A stretch of 64,000 bases of DNA from Halorubellus sp. JP-L1. GTDB lineage: Archaea > Halobacteriota > Halobacteria > Halobacteriales > Natrialbaceae. Below are positions 24,792 through 33,796 of this stretch, one piece after another. Under the pieces are notes generated by a model. That model did no database searches. It saw only the letters and a list, made by a program, of their open reading frames with translations, and was not told the DNA's origin. Numbering within the stretch: the stretch's first letter is position 1; each line of letters begins with the position of its first letter. The stretch is from positions 1 through 64,000 of the forward strand of contig NZ_JAAOIR010000005.1 of NCBI RefSeq assembly GCF_011440375.1, in the 5' to 3' direction. The translations under genes were made by a program, and so were the position numbers.

Positions 24792-24984
24792 AGGGAACGG
24801 TCCGCGAGGCGACGCATCAGTTTGACGGTGCGAGTCGGTCGGTTCGCCGGGGTTTCCGGTTGTTGCGGTTCGCCGGGCTCGGCGAAGTCGTCGGGTCCGT
24901 CCGACGCTCGCATTCCGCGTCTGACGCTCGCATTCCGCGGGACTGACGGGGTTTGATAGTCATTCCCACACAGAGTTCTGGTCC

Positions 24985-25335
24985 ATGTCGACCGACTCCG
25001 CCATCACCGTCGAATGGACCGTCCCGGACGGCGAAGCGGGCGGCGACGCGCGCGGCCGCGCCGACGACGCTGGCGACGGCACGCGCGAAGTCGCCCCCGC
25101 ACCGAACAGCGAGCCCCTCGCGGACCGCGAGACGGCCGAGCTGCCGCCAGCGAGCGTGCTCGCCGCGCGCGTCGACCACCTGCGATCCGACCGCGACGCT
25201 CGCGAGCGCGAACTCGACGCCGTCCGCGACCGCTACGAGACCATCCTCGCCGAGCGCAACGCGGAGATCCGCGAGTTGCGCGCGAACGAATCCTGGCTCG
25301 AAACGCTCGCTCAACGCGCCAGCCGCTTCTTCTGA
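24985..25335 (+). CDS. small coiled-coil protein, unknown function
   Basis: This is a 116-residue acidic protein. Residues 1-55 look disordered (Asp/Ala/Pro-rich). Residues 56-105 are a charged helix with heptad-like spacing (VLAARVDHLRSDRDARE, RYETILAERNAEIRELRA), ending AQRASRFF. Codon usage fits the host. No known family is recognised, and the role is unknown; the coiled coil suggests self-association. Confidence 0.6.
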   Translation: MSTDSAITVEWTVPDGEAGGDARGRADDAGDGTREVAPAPNSEPLADRETAELPPASVLAARVDHLRSDRDARERELDAVRDRYETILAERNAEIRELRANESWLETLAQRASRFF

Positions 25336-25343
25336 GGAGGCCA

Positions 25344-25402
25344 CGACGACCTGGTCGGCGGTCGACACCGCGACGTTCTCCTCCGCTGTTCCGGTGCTCG
25401 CG
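25344..25402 (+). repeat. duplicated internal fragment of serA
   Basis: Bases 25351-25382 are identical (32 nt) to serA bases 26631-26662. Similarity extends from 25344 to 25402 with a few changes and a short gap, in the same orientation on the chromosome. In serA this DNA encodes, antisense, the part around ENVAVSTADQI. The copy lies about 1.28 kb from its source, between two small genes. Confidence 0.8.
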
Positions 25403-25617
25403 TGCTCGTCAACGACGCCGTCCGTGCAGGCCTCGAGATCGCCCTCGCCGACCGGAAAGTGGACGTCCGGGAGTCACGTTCGAGAGTCCCTGGTCGGTCC
25501 GGTTCGACAGCCGAGTTCGACGGGATGTCCATGAACAACGAAGGCCGTGGCGTCAAGTTCTACTTCCACGGACCGAACCTCGCCGACCTCGACGTCCTCG
25601 AGATCGAAGCCCAATAG
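25402..25617 (+). CDS. short hypothetical protein
   Basis: A 71-codon frame begins with GTG directly at the edge of the serA-derived repeat. Its first 20 codons and its last 30 (NNEGRGVKFYFHGPNLADLD and onward) show host codon bias. The middle (about 24-36) is Arg/Ser-rich and less convincing. No family is recognised. It may be a truncated or rearranged gene whose 5' end was replaced by the serA fragment. Confidence 0.4.
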   Translation: MLVNDAVRAGLEIALADRKVDVRESRSRVPGRSGSTAEFDGMSMNNEGRGVKFYFHGPNLADLDVLEIEAQ

Positions 25618-25664
25618 TGCCCGGATACGCACCTACTCCCGAAAACTGACGGCCCCGGACCCTC

Positions 25665-25877
25665 ATGTTCGAAACCATATCCGCCATGGGCTCCCGTTCG
25701 ATGCTCATCGCGTTCGCATCCGCACTCGTCACGCTCGCACTGATCAGCATCCCGACCGTGACGAACCCAGGGGGTGGCGTCGGCCTCTCCAATCCGTACT
25801 ACGCGTTCGCCGTTATCACCCTCACGGCGTGCATCGTGCTCTCGGGCACCTGGCTCGCGATCGATCAGTTCCGCTAA
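25665..25877 (+). CDS. small two-helix membrane protein
   Basis: The 70-residue product has two hydrophobic segments (about 13-34 and 46-65) joined by a short NPGGGVGLSNPY loop, with few charges. Good codon bias and a clear ATG support it. No family is recognised; it may be a small integral membrane protein of the kind abundant in haloarchaea. Confidence 0.55.
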   Translation: MFETISAMGSRSMLIAFASALVTLALISIPTVTNPGGGVGLSNPYYAFAVITLTACIVLSGTWLAIDQFR

Positions 25878-25931
25878 CGCCGGTCCGCCGAGTACCGGCA
25901 CGGCTACGGCAACGAGGCGCCGACGGCGTCA

Positions 25932-27518
25932 CTACGTGCCGCCGTTCAGGACGATCTCGCGGACCTCGATGATGCGGTCGTCCGCGAGCAGCGCCTCGAT
26001 GGCGGCGTCCGGGACGTCGCCGTCGACGTTGTACACCGTGAGCGCTTCCCCGCCGATGGTCTCGCGGGCGTTGAACATCCCCGCGATGTTCACGTCGTAC
26101 TCGCCCATCACGGACCCGATGAGGCCGATGACGCCGGGCTCGTCCGCGTTCCGCGCGATGACCATCCGGCCGTGGGGAATGGCATCCACGCGGTAGCCGT
26201 CGACGCGAACGATACGGGGGTCGTCGCCCGCGAACAGCGTCCCACAGACCGAGACCTCCGCCTCGCCGTCGCTGACGGTGACGGTGACGAGGCTCTGGAA
26301 GTCGTCGCTACTCCGTGACTTCGACTCCGTGACTTCGACGCCGCGCTCCTCCGCGATCCGCGGCGCGTTCACCGCGTTCACCTGCCACTCCAGGGGCTCG
26401 AACACGCCCTTGAGCGCGCTCGCGGTGACGAGCTCGACGTCCTCCTCCGCGATGTCGCCCTCGTAGGAGACCTCGACGGACTCGACGCGCTTCCCGAACA
26501 GCTGCGCGGCGACCTTCCCCGAGGTCTCCGCGAGGTCGACGTACGGCTCGACGCGCGGGAACGCCGCCTCGTCCATCGACGGCGCGTTCAGCGCGTTCAT
26601 CACGGGTTCGCCCGCGAACGCAGCGACGATCTGGTCGGCGGTCGACACCGCGACGTTCTCCTGGGCCGCTTCGGTGCTCGCACCGAGGTGGGGCGTCACG
26701 ACGACGTCCTCGACGTCCAAGAGGGGGTTGTCGGGACTCACGGGCTCCTCGGCGAACACGTCCACCGCCGCGCCCGCGAGCACGCCGTCCTCGACGGCCG
26801 CGGCGAGCGCGCCCTCGTCGACGACGCCGCCGCGCGCGCAGTTCACGACGTACCCGCCCTCGAGTTGCGCGAGCTCTTCCTCCCCAATCATGTTCTCGGT
26901 CTCGTCCGTCAACGGGACGTGCACGGTGAGGAAGTCCGCGCGGTCCAGGCACGCGTCGAGGTCGACGAGTTCCGCGCCGAGCTGTTCGGCGCGCTCCTCG
27001 CTGATGTAGGGGTCGAACGCGACGAGGTCCATCCCGAGCGCGTGGCACTTCTTCGCGACCTCCTGGCCGACGCGACCGAGGCCGACGACGCCGAGGGTCT
27101 TCCCGTTCACTTCGGTGCCGAGGAACTCGCCCTTCGCCCACTCGCCGCCCCGGAGGCGCGTATGGGCTTGCGGGATGGAGCGCGCGGTCGCGAACGCCAT
27201 CGCGACCGTGTGCTCGCTCGCAGCGCGAACGTTCCCCTCGGGCGCGTTCGCGACGACGACGCCGTGCTCGGTCGCCGCGTCGATGTCGATGTTGTCCACG
27301 CCGATTCCGGCGCGACCGACGATGACGAGCTCCGGCGCCGCCTCGAAGACGGCCTCCGTCACCTCGGTCCCGGAACGCACGACCAGTCCGTTCGCGTCCG
27401 AGACCGCGTCGAGGAGCGCGTCGCCCTCGACGTCGTACGCCGTCTCGACCTCGTGACCGGCGTCTCTCAGGCGCTCGATACCCGCGTCGGCGATGGGGTC
27501 CGTCACCAGGACCTTCAT
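25932..27518 (-). CDS. serA: D-3-phosphoglycerate dehydrogenase
   Basis: This 528-residue enzyme makes the first committed step of serine synthesis. It is the long form, with three parts. The substrate/NAD domain (1-315) shows GRAGIGVDNID, TLGVVGLGRVGQEVAKK and the catalytic His in VVVTPHLGAST. An intervening domain (about 320-440) follows. The C-terminal ACT domain (about 450-525) shows EPGVIGLIGSVMGEYDVNIAGM and is normally the serine-feedback site. The ATG at 27518 starts the conserved MKVLVTDPIADAG; a TATA-like GTTATGG at 27541-27547 argues against the upstream in-frame start. serB lies 2 kb away. Confidence 0.96.
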   Translation of the reverse strand: MKVLVTDPIADAGIERLRDAGHEVETAYDVEGDALLDAVSDANGLVVRSGTEVTEAVFEAAPELVIVGRAGIGVDNIDIDAATEHGVVVANAPEGNVRAASEHTVAMAFATARSIPQAHTRLRGGEWAKGEFLGTEVNGKTLGVVGLGRVGQEVAKKCHALGMDLVAFDPYISEERAEQLGAELVDLDACLDRADFLTVHVPLTDETENMIGEEELAQLEGGYVVNCARGGVVDEGALAAAVEDGVLAGAAVDVFAEEPVSPDNPLLDVEDVVVTPHLGASTEAAQENVAVSTADQIVAAFAGEPVMNALNAPSMDEAAFPRVEPYVDLAETSGKVAAQLFGKRVESVEVSYEGDIAEEDVELVTASALKGVFEPLEWQVNAVNAPRIAEERGVEVTESKSRSSDDFQSLVTVTVSDGEAEVSVCGTLFAGDDPRIVRVDGYRVDAIPHGRMVIARNADEPGVIGLIGSVMGEYDVNIAGMFNARETIGGEALTVYNVDGDVPDAAIEALLADDRIIEVREIVLNGGT

Positions 27519-27587
27519 ACGCGAATCCATCATCCCGCCGCCCATAACGCTTCCTTTACCGGGGAGGGCGGCGAGAATTGCCGAACG

Positions 27588-27821
27588 ATGCCAGACGACG
27601 ACGCGACGCGCGAATCGCCGACGGGGACGCCAGTGGAGACCGACCGGAGCGCCGTCGAGACGCTCGCGAGCGACGAGGACCGCGACGCCCGACGCGCCCT
27701 CGTCCGCGACGTCGTGCTGCTCGCGCTCGTCGCCCTTTCGCCGACGGTCCAGCTCGTCGGCGCGTTCGTCGCACGAATCGCGAGGACGACCGACGCCGGC
27801 CCGTGGCGCGACCGGGCGTGA
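27588..27821 (+). CDS. small single-helix membrane protein
   Basis: The 77-residue protein has an acidic N-terminal half and one hydrophobic segment (about 44-66: DVVLLALVALSPTVQLVGAFVARI). A TATA-like CCTTTACC lies about 30 bp before the ATG and beside the divergent serA promoter, so both starts share one 70-bp control region. No family is recognised. Confidence 0.55.
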   Translation: MPDDDATRESPTGTPVETDRSAVETLASDEDRDARRALVRDVVLLALVALSPTVQLVGAFVARIARTTDAGPWRDRA

Positions 27822-27905
27822 CCGCGCTCTCCCGACCCACCACCTCGTGAGCAGCAGTCATTCCGACCAGCGGTTTCTTGACGTGCGCGCTCCAACCGGC
27901 GGGCA

Positions 27906-28556
27906 ATGACGGATCTGGCCCCGGACCTCGACACGAGCACGGTCCGGGACGGGTCGAACGTCCTCATCGTCGGCCCCCCGATGACGGGCAAGCGCGAGTT
28001 GCTGTACGAGGTCCTGGCGGCCGACCGCGGCGACGACCGCGCGACGGCGTTCGTGACGACGCGGAAGGCCGCGGAAACCGTCGAGCGCGAGTACCGCGAC
28101 GTCCACCCCGACGTCGACACGCTCGCGGTCGTCGACTGCGTCACCCGCCAGCGCGGGTTCGGCGGCGACGAGTCCGCGACCCGCCGGCTGGTGTCGAGCG
28201 CGGGCGACCTCACCGGGATCGGGATCGGCCTGACGGACTTCATGCGGCGGTTCCACCAGGACGAGTCGCTGTCGAGCACGAGCGTCGGCATGCACACGCT
28301 CTCGACGCTGCTGATGTACGCGGACGTCCGCCGCGTCTACCAGTTCCTGCACGTCCTCACGGGGCGCGTGGAGAGTTCGGGGTTCCTCGGCGGGTTCGTG
28401 CTCGACACGCCCGTCCCGCAGGACTCGCTTGGCATCATCAAGCAGCCGTTCGACGGCGTCGTCGAGGTCCGGGAAGTCGAGGCGACGGGGGCACGAGAGT
28501 ACCGCGTCCGGGGCCTCCCGAGCGACGCCGGACCGCGAGCCTGGACCGAGTTCTGA
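27906..28556 (+). CDS. RecA/KaiC-superfamily P-loop protein of haloarchaeal type
   Basis: This 216-residue protein has a Walker A motif (VLIVGPPMTGKRELLYEVL, about 19-37) and a RecA/KaiC-like order of strands: AFVTTRKAAETVERE, VDTLAVVDCVTRQ, GIGIGLTDFMRRF. It belongs to a family of short RecA-like proteins numerous in haloarchaea, often next to signalling genes. A clear catalytic glutamate is not obvious, so ATP hydrolysis is uncertain. No partner gene is adjacent. Confidence 0.78.
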   Translation: MTDLAPDLDTSTVRDGSNVLIVGPPMTGKRELLYEVLAADRGDDRATAFVTTRKAAETVEREYRDVHPDVDTLAVVDCVTRQRGFGGDESATRRLVSSAGDLTGIGIGLTDFMRRFHQDESLSSTSVGMHTLSTLLMYADVRRVYQFLHVLTGRVESSGFLGGFVLDTPVPQDSLGIIKQPFDGVVEVREVEATGAREYRVRGLPSDAGPRAWTEF

Positions 28557-28620
28557 CGCGCCGTCGCGGCCGCGTCCCGGTCAGTGGAGGACTCGACACC
28601 GTCGACGCGACCGCGTCCCG

Positions 28621-28836
28621 CTACTGGCTGGTGTCGATGCCGAGCAGCGAGTACACGCCACAGGTGTTCGTCGCGCCCGTGACGAGGAGTATCAGCGAGA
28701 GCGCACCGAGGACGGGCGAGAGCACCACCGGTGCGCCGCCGACGGCGTCGGCGAGGATGGCGAGCGAGACGACGCCGAGGATGCCTCCGAGGACGACGCG
28801 ACCGATACCGTCCGTTCGACCGACGTTCTGCTCCAT
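28621..28836 (-). CDS. YgaP-like two-helix membrane protein (DUF2892 type)
   Basis: The 71-residue product starts MEQNVGRTDGIGRVVLGGIL, the typical start of DUF2892/YgaP-type membrane domains. It has two hydrophobic segments and the C-terminal TNTCGVYSLLGIDTS in which NxCGVYxLLGI is characteristic. Elsewhere this domain is often fused to rhodanese; here it stands alone, although two rhodanese genes occur 16-18 kb away. The ATG at 28836 begins the domain; the longer upstream frame is rejected. Confidence 0.85.
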   Translation of the reverse strand: MEQNVGRTDGIGRVVLGGILGVVSLAILADAVGGAPVVLSPVLGALSLILLVTGATNTCGVYSLLGIDTSQ

Positions 28837-28960
28837 ACCGGAAAAATATGGTATCGAGTCACAAGAATAGCGGGCCGGTTCCAGACGACTGAGAACGCCG
28901 GTCGCGTTCGAGAGCGTCCGCTGGTCGCAGCCGGCGGCTGGCAGGAACAGTCGAGTCAGA

Positions 28961-29362
28961 TCAGTCGTCGACGTTGAGGTAGTCGAGCGTGGTGTCGACG
29001 AGCGGCGACTCCTCGCGGTCGAAGACGACGACGACGCCACTCCACTCCTCGTCGGGGAACACGGCGACGATGACCTCGTCGAAGAACCGGACCGTCGAGT
29101 TCAGTTCGCCGAAGTCGTAGAGCGCTTGCTCCTGGGGTGGGTCCCCGAGCGCCTTCATGAGGAGCGTCTTCACGCGCTCTTCGAGTTCCCCGTCTGTGTA
29201 CTGGGCGTCGACCTCGTCGCTGACGTGCACGAGGTCGTACTCCTCGCCCTCGTACCGGAACGCCAGCCGGAGCGAGGCGTCGGCGTTCTCGTGCAGTTCC
29301 TCGACGAGCCCGCGCAGGTTCGTGTCCTCGACGGCCTCGATGGCCTCGTCCGCTTCGTCCAT
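28961..29362 (-). CDS. conserved haloarchaeal protein, unknown function
   Basis: This is a 133-residue acidic soluble protein. An N-terminal helical part (MDEADEAIEAVEDTNLRGLV) is followed by an alpha/beta region (SLRLAFRYEGEEYDLVHVSD, STVRFFDEVIVAVFPDEEW) ending in GVVVVFDREES. It looks like a conserved haloarchaeal family, but no biochemical role is known to me. The chosen ATG begins the conserved helix; an upstream in-frame ATG at 29419 is possible. Confidence 0.65.
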   Translation of the reverse strand: MDEADEAIEAVEDTNLRGLVEELHENADASLRLAFRYEGEEYDLVHVSDEVDAQYTDGELEERVKTLLMKALGDPPQEQALYDFGELNSTVRFFDEVIVAVFPDEEWSGVVVVFDREESPLVDTTLDYLNVDD

Positions 29363-29520
29363 GCCCGCCGGTTCGGACCACGGCGGCTTAATGGTGTGTG
29401 CGAGTTCGCCGGTCGACACCCCGGTCGCGGCGCGGCCATCGACGGTCGAAGCGACCGCGAGGGTGGCGAGTTCGACCGGGACCCGGAGGCTACAAGGCGG
29501 GCGCTCGCTCAGTCGTGGGT

Positions 29521-30156
29521 ATGACGCTGGTCGCGTTCGACTTCGACGGGACGCTCTCGGACTCCGAGATGACGGTACTGCTCGGCGACGAGTGCGGGGT
29601 GGCCGACGAGATGGCGGCCATCACGCAGCGCGCGATGAACGACGAGATCGGGTACGCGGAGAGCCTGCGGCAGCGCGCCGCGCTCCTCGACGGCCTGAGC
29701 GAGGACGCGGCCGGACGCGCGTGGGCGAACGTTCGACTCCGCGAGGGCGCCGCCGACGTCATCGAAGCGTTGAACGACGCGGGCGTGACGACCGCCATCT
29801 TCACCGGCGGGTTCGAGAAGGGCGTCGCCGCCGCGCTCGACCGCGAGGGCGTCGCGGTCGACGCCATCGTCGCCAACCGGCTGCCCGTCGAGGACGGCGC
29901 ACTCACGGGCGGAGTCGAGGGCGCGCTCGTGGAGGGCACGAAGGACGACGCACTCCGCGAGTACGCGGACGAGCACGGCGTCGCGATGACGGACACGGTC
30001 GCGGTCGGCGACGGCGCGAACGACCTCCCGATGCTCGAGGTCGCCGGGCTCGCGATCGGGTTCGAGCCCAAGCCCGCGGTCGAACCGGCGTGCGACGTCA
30101 CCGTGTCGACGATGCCCGAGCTCGTCGACGTCCTCGAAGCCGAAGGCATCCTCTAG
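29521..30156 (+). CDS. serB: phosphoserine phosphatase (HAD superfamily)
   Basis: This 211-residue HAD phosphatase fits phosphoserine phosphatase, the last step of serine synthesis. Asp7 and Asp9 in AFDFDGTLSDSE are the nucleophile and acid. TAIFTGGFEKGV is motif II, and VAVGDGANDLPMLEVAGLAIGF is motif IV and the metal site. The helical cap has the SerB pattern (ITQRAMNDEIGYAESLRQR). serA lies about 2 kb upstream, supporting the pathway assignment. Confidence 0.9.
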   Translation: MTLVAFDFDGTLSDSEMTVLLGDECGVADEMAAITQRAMNDEIGYAESLRQRAALLDGLSEDAAGRAWANVRLREGAADVIEALNDAGVTTAIFTGGFEKGVAAALDREGVAVDAIVANRLPVEDGALTGGVEGALVEGTKDDALREYADEHGVAMTDTVAVGDGANDLPMLEVAGLAIGFEPKPAVEPACDVTVSTMPELVDVLEAEGIL

Positions 30157-30180
30157 GCGGTCGCGACCGCAGTTCTTTCG

Positions 30181-31386
30181 TTACGGTACTCGTCCGTCGA
30201 GCCACGCGAGCGGCGTGTACGTCCCGGTGGTTTCGCCGACCGGGAACGAGCCGACTTCGCGCCAGGCACCGTCGCCGCCGCCGTCGTCAGCGGTGCCGTC
30301 GTCGTCGGGGGCGTCGGTAGCGTCGTCGGCCGGGTCAGCGCGGAGCAGCGACCCGCGGTGCGTTCCCGCGACGAGCGTGCGCTCGCTCTCGGCGCCGTCG
30401 ACCCCGTTGGTCGGGACCGCGCCGAGGCCGGTGACGACCTCGGTCGGCGTCGGGTACGCGATGGGTTCGAGGCTGTCGCCGGGGCGGTACGCGAAGAACC
30501 CGGGGTCCTCGTCGGGAGCGTCCCAGTTTCCCGAACTCGAGAGCGCGCCGGCGGCGTACGTCGTGCCGTCGTGGTGGAAGACCGTGCGGAAGTACCGCTG
30601 GTCGACGCCGTCGTCCAGTCGCGTCCACGACCGGCCGGCGTCGGTCGTCCGGAACAGCCCGAACCCGGTCGCCGCGATCCACGTCTCCGCGTCGACGACG
30701 GCGAGCTCGTGGACGTCGTCGTGGACGTCTCCAGGGCGCCTGCTCCAGTCGATCTCGTTGCTATCGGTAGGACGTGCGCTCCAGTCGACGTCGTCGCCGT
30801 CGCCGGCGACCTCGGGCCGCGGGTCGGTGATGGGACCACGGCGCTCGCTCCACGTCTCGCCGCGGTCCTCGCTCGCGTGGACGCCGCCGACCTCGACAGC
30901 CGCGACGACGCCCTCGGGTCGCCCCGGCAGGCCCTTCGCGTCGCGGACGTGCGCGAGGTCCTCGTGGCGGGGGAGGCGCCAGTGCTCGCGCGACGGCAGG
31001 TCCTGGAAGCCCTCGCACTCGCGCCACTCGAGCGCGCTCGCCGCAAGGCCGATGCCGTCCGTCCCGACGTCGTCGGGGACGGTCGCGGCGTACATCGCGG
31101 CCGGCCGGGTGCCGGCGTACAGCGTCTCGCCGTCGCTGCTCGCACCGACCGCGTACGCCGCCTCGCCTGGAGCCCCGAGGTCGACCCACTCCTCGCCCGT
31201 CGGCGAGTGGTAGAGGCCCGTCGCGGTCGCGGCGAACAACCCACCGGAACCGACGTCGTCGAGTCGGCGGAGTCGCATCACCGCGCCGGACTCGAGCACC
31301 TGCTCGGTCGTCGCTGTATCGTCTCCGTTCGCGTCACGGACGCCAGCGAGGCGGTACGCGCCGTCGTCGCTCCCGACGTAGAGCAT
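30181..31386 (-). CDS. BNR/sialidase-like beta-propeller protein, cytosolic
   Basis: This 401-residue protein is built from propeller blades with Asp-box-like motifs such as SEDRGETWSERRGP and TTDAGRSWTRLDD. Others are FAATATGLYHSPTGEEW and LYVGSDDGAYRLAGV. No signal peptide is seen, so it is probably intracellular. Blades of this kind (BNR repeats) occur in sialidases and photosystem-assembly factors, but no catalytic set is recognisable. An Asp-rich stretch (about 350-370) interrupts the last blade. It converges on serB with 24 bp between stops. Confidence 0.78.
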   Translation of the reverse strand: MLYVGSDDGAYRLAGVRDANGDDTATTEQVLESGAVMRLRRLDDVGSGGLFAATATGLYHSPTGEEWVDLGAPGEAAYAVGASSDGETLYAGTRPAAMYAATVPDDVGTDGIGLAASALEWRECEGFQDLPSREHWRLPRHEDLAHVRDAKGLPGRPEGVVAAVEVGGVHASEDRGETWSERRGPITDPRPEVAGDGDDVDWSARPTDSNEIDWSRRPGDVHDDVHELAVVDAETWIAATGFGLFRTTDAGRSWTRLDDGVDQRYFRTVFHHDGTTYAAGALSSSGNWDAPDEDPGFFAYRPGDSLEPIAYPTPTEVVTGLGAVPTNGVDGAESERTLVAGTHRGSLLRADPADDATDAPDDDGTADDGGGDGAWREVGSFPVGETTGTYTPLAWLDGRVP

Positions 31387-31502
31387 ACGCGAACGGTCGA
31401 CCGGATTCGAGAAAAGCGTTCCCGGAACGCGGTTTTGGTAAACTATCCGATGCGTTAGCCGGGTCGGTCCTCGACGATCGCGTCACGGGGGACGACGCCG
31501 CG

Positions 31503-31940
31503 TCAGTTCTCGACGACCGCATCCCGGTACCGCTCCGCGCGCTCGCTCGGCAGGAGCATCCCGTCGGATTCCTCGACGAACGCGACCACGCGCTCGGCGA
31601 CCTCGACGTCGTCGAGCGACCCCTGTCCACTCCCGGGTTCGCTGGCCGCAGTGGTGCGCGCGGCGACGAGGTCGCCGACGAGCGCCACCTGCTCGTTCAC
31701 GCGGTCGACGAGGTACCCGACGTCCTCGACGGTCTCGACGACGTCCGCGTACGCCGCCGCGTCAGCCTCGGGGTCGAGCGTCGCCGCGTCGTCCGCCGCG
31801 TGGTCGTGGACGGCCTCCACCGCGGCGACGCCGCGCTCGGTCGCCGCCTGCAGGTCCGCGAGGAGGTCCACGATCGGCGGTGCGTCGGGGTCGCCGTCGG
31901 CCACGCGCTGGAACGCGACGACGAGGTCGCTGTCGGGCAT
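31503..31940 (-). CDS. helical acidic protein, unknown function
   Basis: This 145-residue protein is mostly helical and rich in Asp, Ala and Val, with no membrane segment or motif known to me. The chosen ATG (MPDSDLVVAFQRVADG) removes 11 residues of an upstream extension that lacks acidic character. It ends IPSERAERYRDAVVEN-like (LLPSERAERYRDAVVEN). It has no clear operon partner. Confidence 0.55.
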   Translation of the reverse strand: MPDSDLVVAFQRVADGDPDAPPIVDLLADLQAATERGVAAVEAVHDHAADDAATLDPEADAAAYADVVETVEDVGYLVDRVNEQVALVGDLVAARTTAASEPGSGQGSLDDVEVAERVVAFVEESDGMLLPSERAERYRDAVVEN

Positions 31941-32018
31941 GCACGACCGTACGGAGAGCAGCCCCAAGAGCACGGTGGGTCCCGACGCGGACGCCGTAAA
32001 GCGGTCGCGATGTATCGC

Positions 32019-33059
32019 TCACTCGGACTCGTCCGCTCCGCTCGCGGCCGACTCCCGCCCGCTCGCAGCGTTCGGACTCGCACGGGTGGGCCTCTCCGCG
32101 ACGTATCGTCGCCGGACGCGGCCAGCGAGCTTCGCGGCGACGAACCCACCGATCCCGACGAGGACGATGGTCCCGCCGGCGGCGACGTCGAAGCGGTACG
32201 AGACGGTGACGCCCGCGATCGTCGTGGCCTGCGCGACGCCGATCGCCGCGACGACCGAGCGCGCGAACCCGCTCGCGGCGGTCGTCGTGGCGACCGGGAT
32301 CACGAGCATCGCCGCGACGAGGATGACGCCCATGATCTGCATCGCGCCGACGACCACGATCGCCGTCAGGACCGCCAGCAGGCGGTTGTAGTGGCCGACG
32401 TCGAGCCCGGCGGCTCGAGCACCGATCTCGTCGAACGTGACGTAGAGCAACGGCCGGTACGCGACGGCGACGACGCCGACGACGACCGCGCTCAGCACCA
32501 GCAGGATGGTGGTGTTCGTCCGCGTGACGGTCGCGAGCGACCCGAAGAGGTACGCGTCGATCCCGACGGCGATGCCGCCGTCGGTCGCCGTCACGAGCAC
32601 GCTCCCGGCCGCGAACGACCCGGTCAGGACGATCGCGAGCGACGTGTCGCGGTACGCGCCCGCGTAGTCGACGAGCGACTGCACGAGGAGTGCGGCGACG
32701 GCCGCGACGACCAGCGCGGTCAGCAGCGGCGGAACGGCGACGGCGAACACCGCGTTCGCGAACAGGCCGGCGGCGACGCCGGCGAACGCCGAGTGCGCGA
32801 GCGTGTCGCCGATCATCGCCATCTCGCGGTGGACGAGGAAGCTCCCGACGAGCGGCCCGATCAGCGCCACGCACACCGCCGCGAAGTACGCTCGCTGCAT
32901 GAACGGGAACGCGAGGACGTCGAGTCCGGTCGAGCCGGCGAGGACGTCCAGGAGGCCACCCCAGAGGTCGTCGACGACGACTCGCGACAGCGCGTCGATC
33001 GCGTCGAGCACGCCAGCGGCCAGCGCTGCGGTCGACGCGAGAGCTGCTTGCGTCGACAT
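32019..33059 (-). CDS. znuB: zinc/manganese ABC transporter permease
   Basis: This 346-residue membrane protein has about eight or nine hydrophobic helices, of the ABC-3 family that imports Zn or Mn. Family landmarks are FPFMQRAYFAAVCVALIGPL, LVHREMAMIGDTLAHSAFAG and the coupling-loop region DEIGARAAGLDVGHYNRLLA. The last 50 residues form a basic then acidic cytosolic tail. Its ATG overlaps the stop of the ATPase gene (TGATG), so the three genes form one tightly coupled operon. Confidence 0.93.
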   Translation of the reverse strand: MSTQAALASTAALAAGVLDAIDALSRVVVDDLWGGLLDVLAGSTGLDVLAFPFMQRAYFAAVCVALIGPLVGSFLVHREMAMIGDTLAHSAFAGVAAGLFANAVFAVAVPPLLTALVVAAVAALLVQSLVDYAGAYRDTSLAIVLTGSFAAGSVLVTATDGGIAVGIDAYLFGSLATVTRTNTTILLVLSAVVVGVVAVAYRPLLYVTFDEIGARAAGLDVGHYNRLLAVLTAIVVVGAMQIMGVILVAAMLVIPVATTTAASGFARSVVAAIGVAQATTIAGVTVSYRFDVAAGGTIVLVGIGGFVAAKLAGRVRRRYVAERPTRASPNAASGRESAASGADESE

Positions 33060-33796
33060 CAGTGATCGTGGTGGACAACGTGCTGGGCGTCGCCGTACGC
33101 TTGGCTCAACGCGTCCGTCTCGACGAACGCGTCGGGGTCGCCGTGGAAGAACAGCTCCCGGTTCAGGCACGCGACTGCCGACGCGTGCGTCGTGACGACG
33201 CCGATGTCGTGCTCGATGAGGACGACGGTGAGTCCGTCGTCGTTCAGCTCGTGGAGGAGGTCGTAGAACGCCTCCCGCGAGTCGGCGTCGACGCCGACCG
33301 TCGGCTCGTCGAGCGCGAGCAACTCGGCGTTCGACGCGAGCGCGCGAGCGATGAACACGCGCTGGCGCTGGCCGCCGGAGAGCCGGCCGACGCGGCGCTC
33401 GGCGAGGTCCGTGATGCCGACGCGAGCCATCGCGTCGTCGACGGCTCGGCGGTCCTCGTCGTCGAACCGCCGGAACCACTTGTGGGGGTATCGCCCCATG
33501 CGAACCGCTTCCGCGACGGTGACCGGCATCTCGCCGTTCGCGCTCGCGACGTCCTGCGGCACGTAGCCGATGTATTCCCCGTCCTCGAAGTCCACGGCTG
33601 GCTCGCCGAACAGCGCGACCGACCCCGAGTCGGGACGCCGGAGCCCGATCAGGAGTTCGAGGAGCGTGGACTTCCCGGAGCCGTTCGGGCCGACGAGCCC
33701 GAGGAACTCGCCGCTCGCGACGTCGAGCGACACGTCCTCGACGACCGGCCGGTCGCCGTACGCGAACGAGACGTCGCGGGCCTCGATTGCTGTCAT
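33059..33796 (-). CDS. znuC: zinc/manganese ABC transporter ATP-binding protein
   Basis: This 245-residue ABC ATPase has Walker A GPNGSGKST (36-44), Q-loop YVPQDVA, signature LSGGQRQRVFIARAL, Walker B LLALDEPTVG and H-loop LIEHDIGVV. The order, size and neighbours fit ZnuC/MntB-type importers. It ends in a His-rich tail (DAQHVVHHDH), which may bind metal. Start and stop overlap the flanking genes (TAATG upstream, TGATG downstream). Confidence 0.94.
   Translation of the reverse strand: MTAIEARDVSFAYGDRPVVEDVSLDVASGEFLGLVGPNGSGKSTLLELLIGLRRPDSGSVALFGEPAVDFEDGEYIGYVPQDVASANGEMPVTVAEAVRMGRYPHKWFRRFDDEDRRAVDDAMARVGITDLAERRVGRLSGGQRQRVFIARALASNAELLALDEPTVGVDADSREAFYDLLHELNDDGLTVVLIEHDIGVVTTHASAVACLNRELFFHGDPDAFVETDALSQAYGDAQHVVHHDH

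Noticed and set aside
32019-33479. 486-codon version of the zinc permease
   Set aside because: The extra N-terminal part is antisense-type Arg-rich sequence overlapping the ATPase gene; the ATG at 33059 overlaps the ATPase stop and begins the membrane protein.
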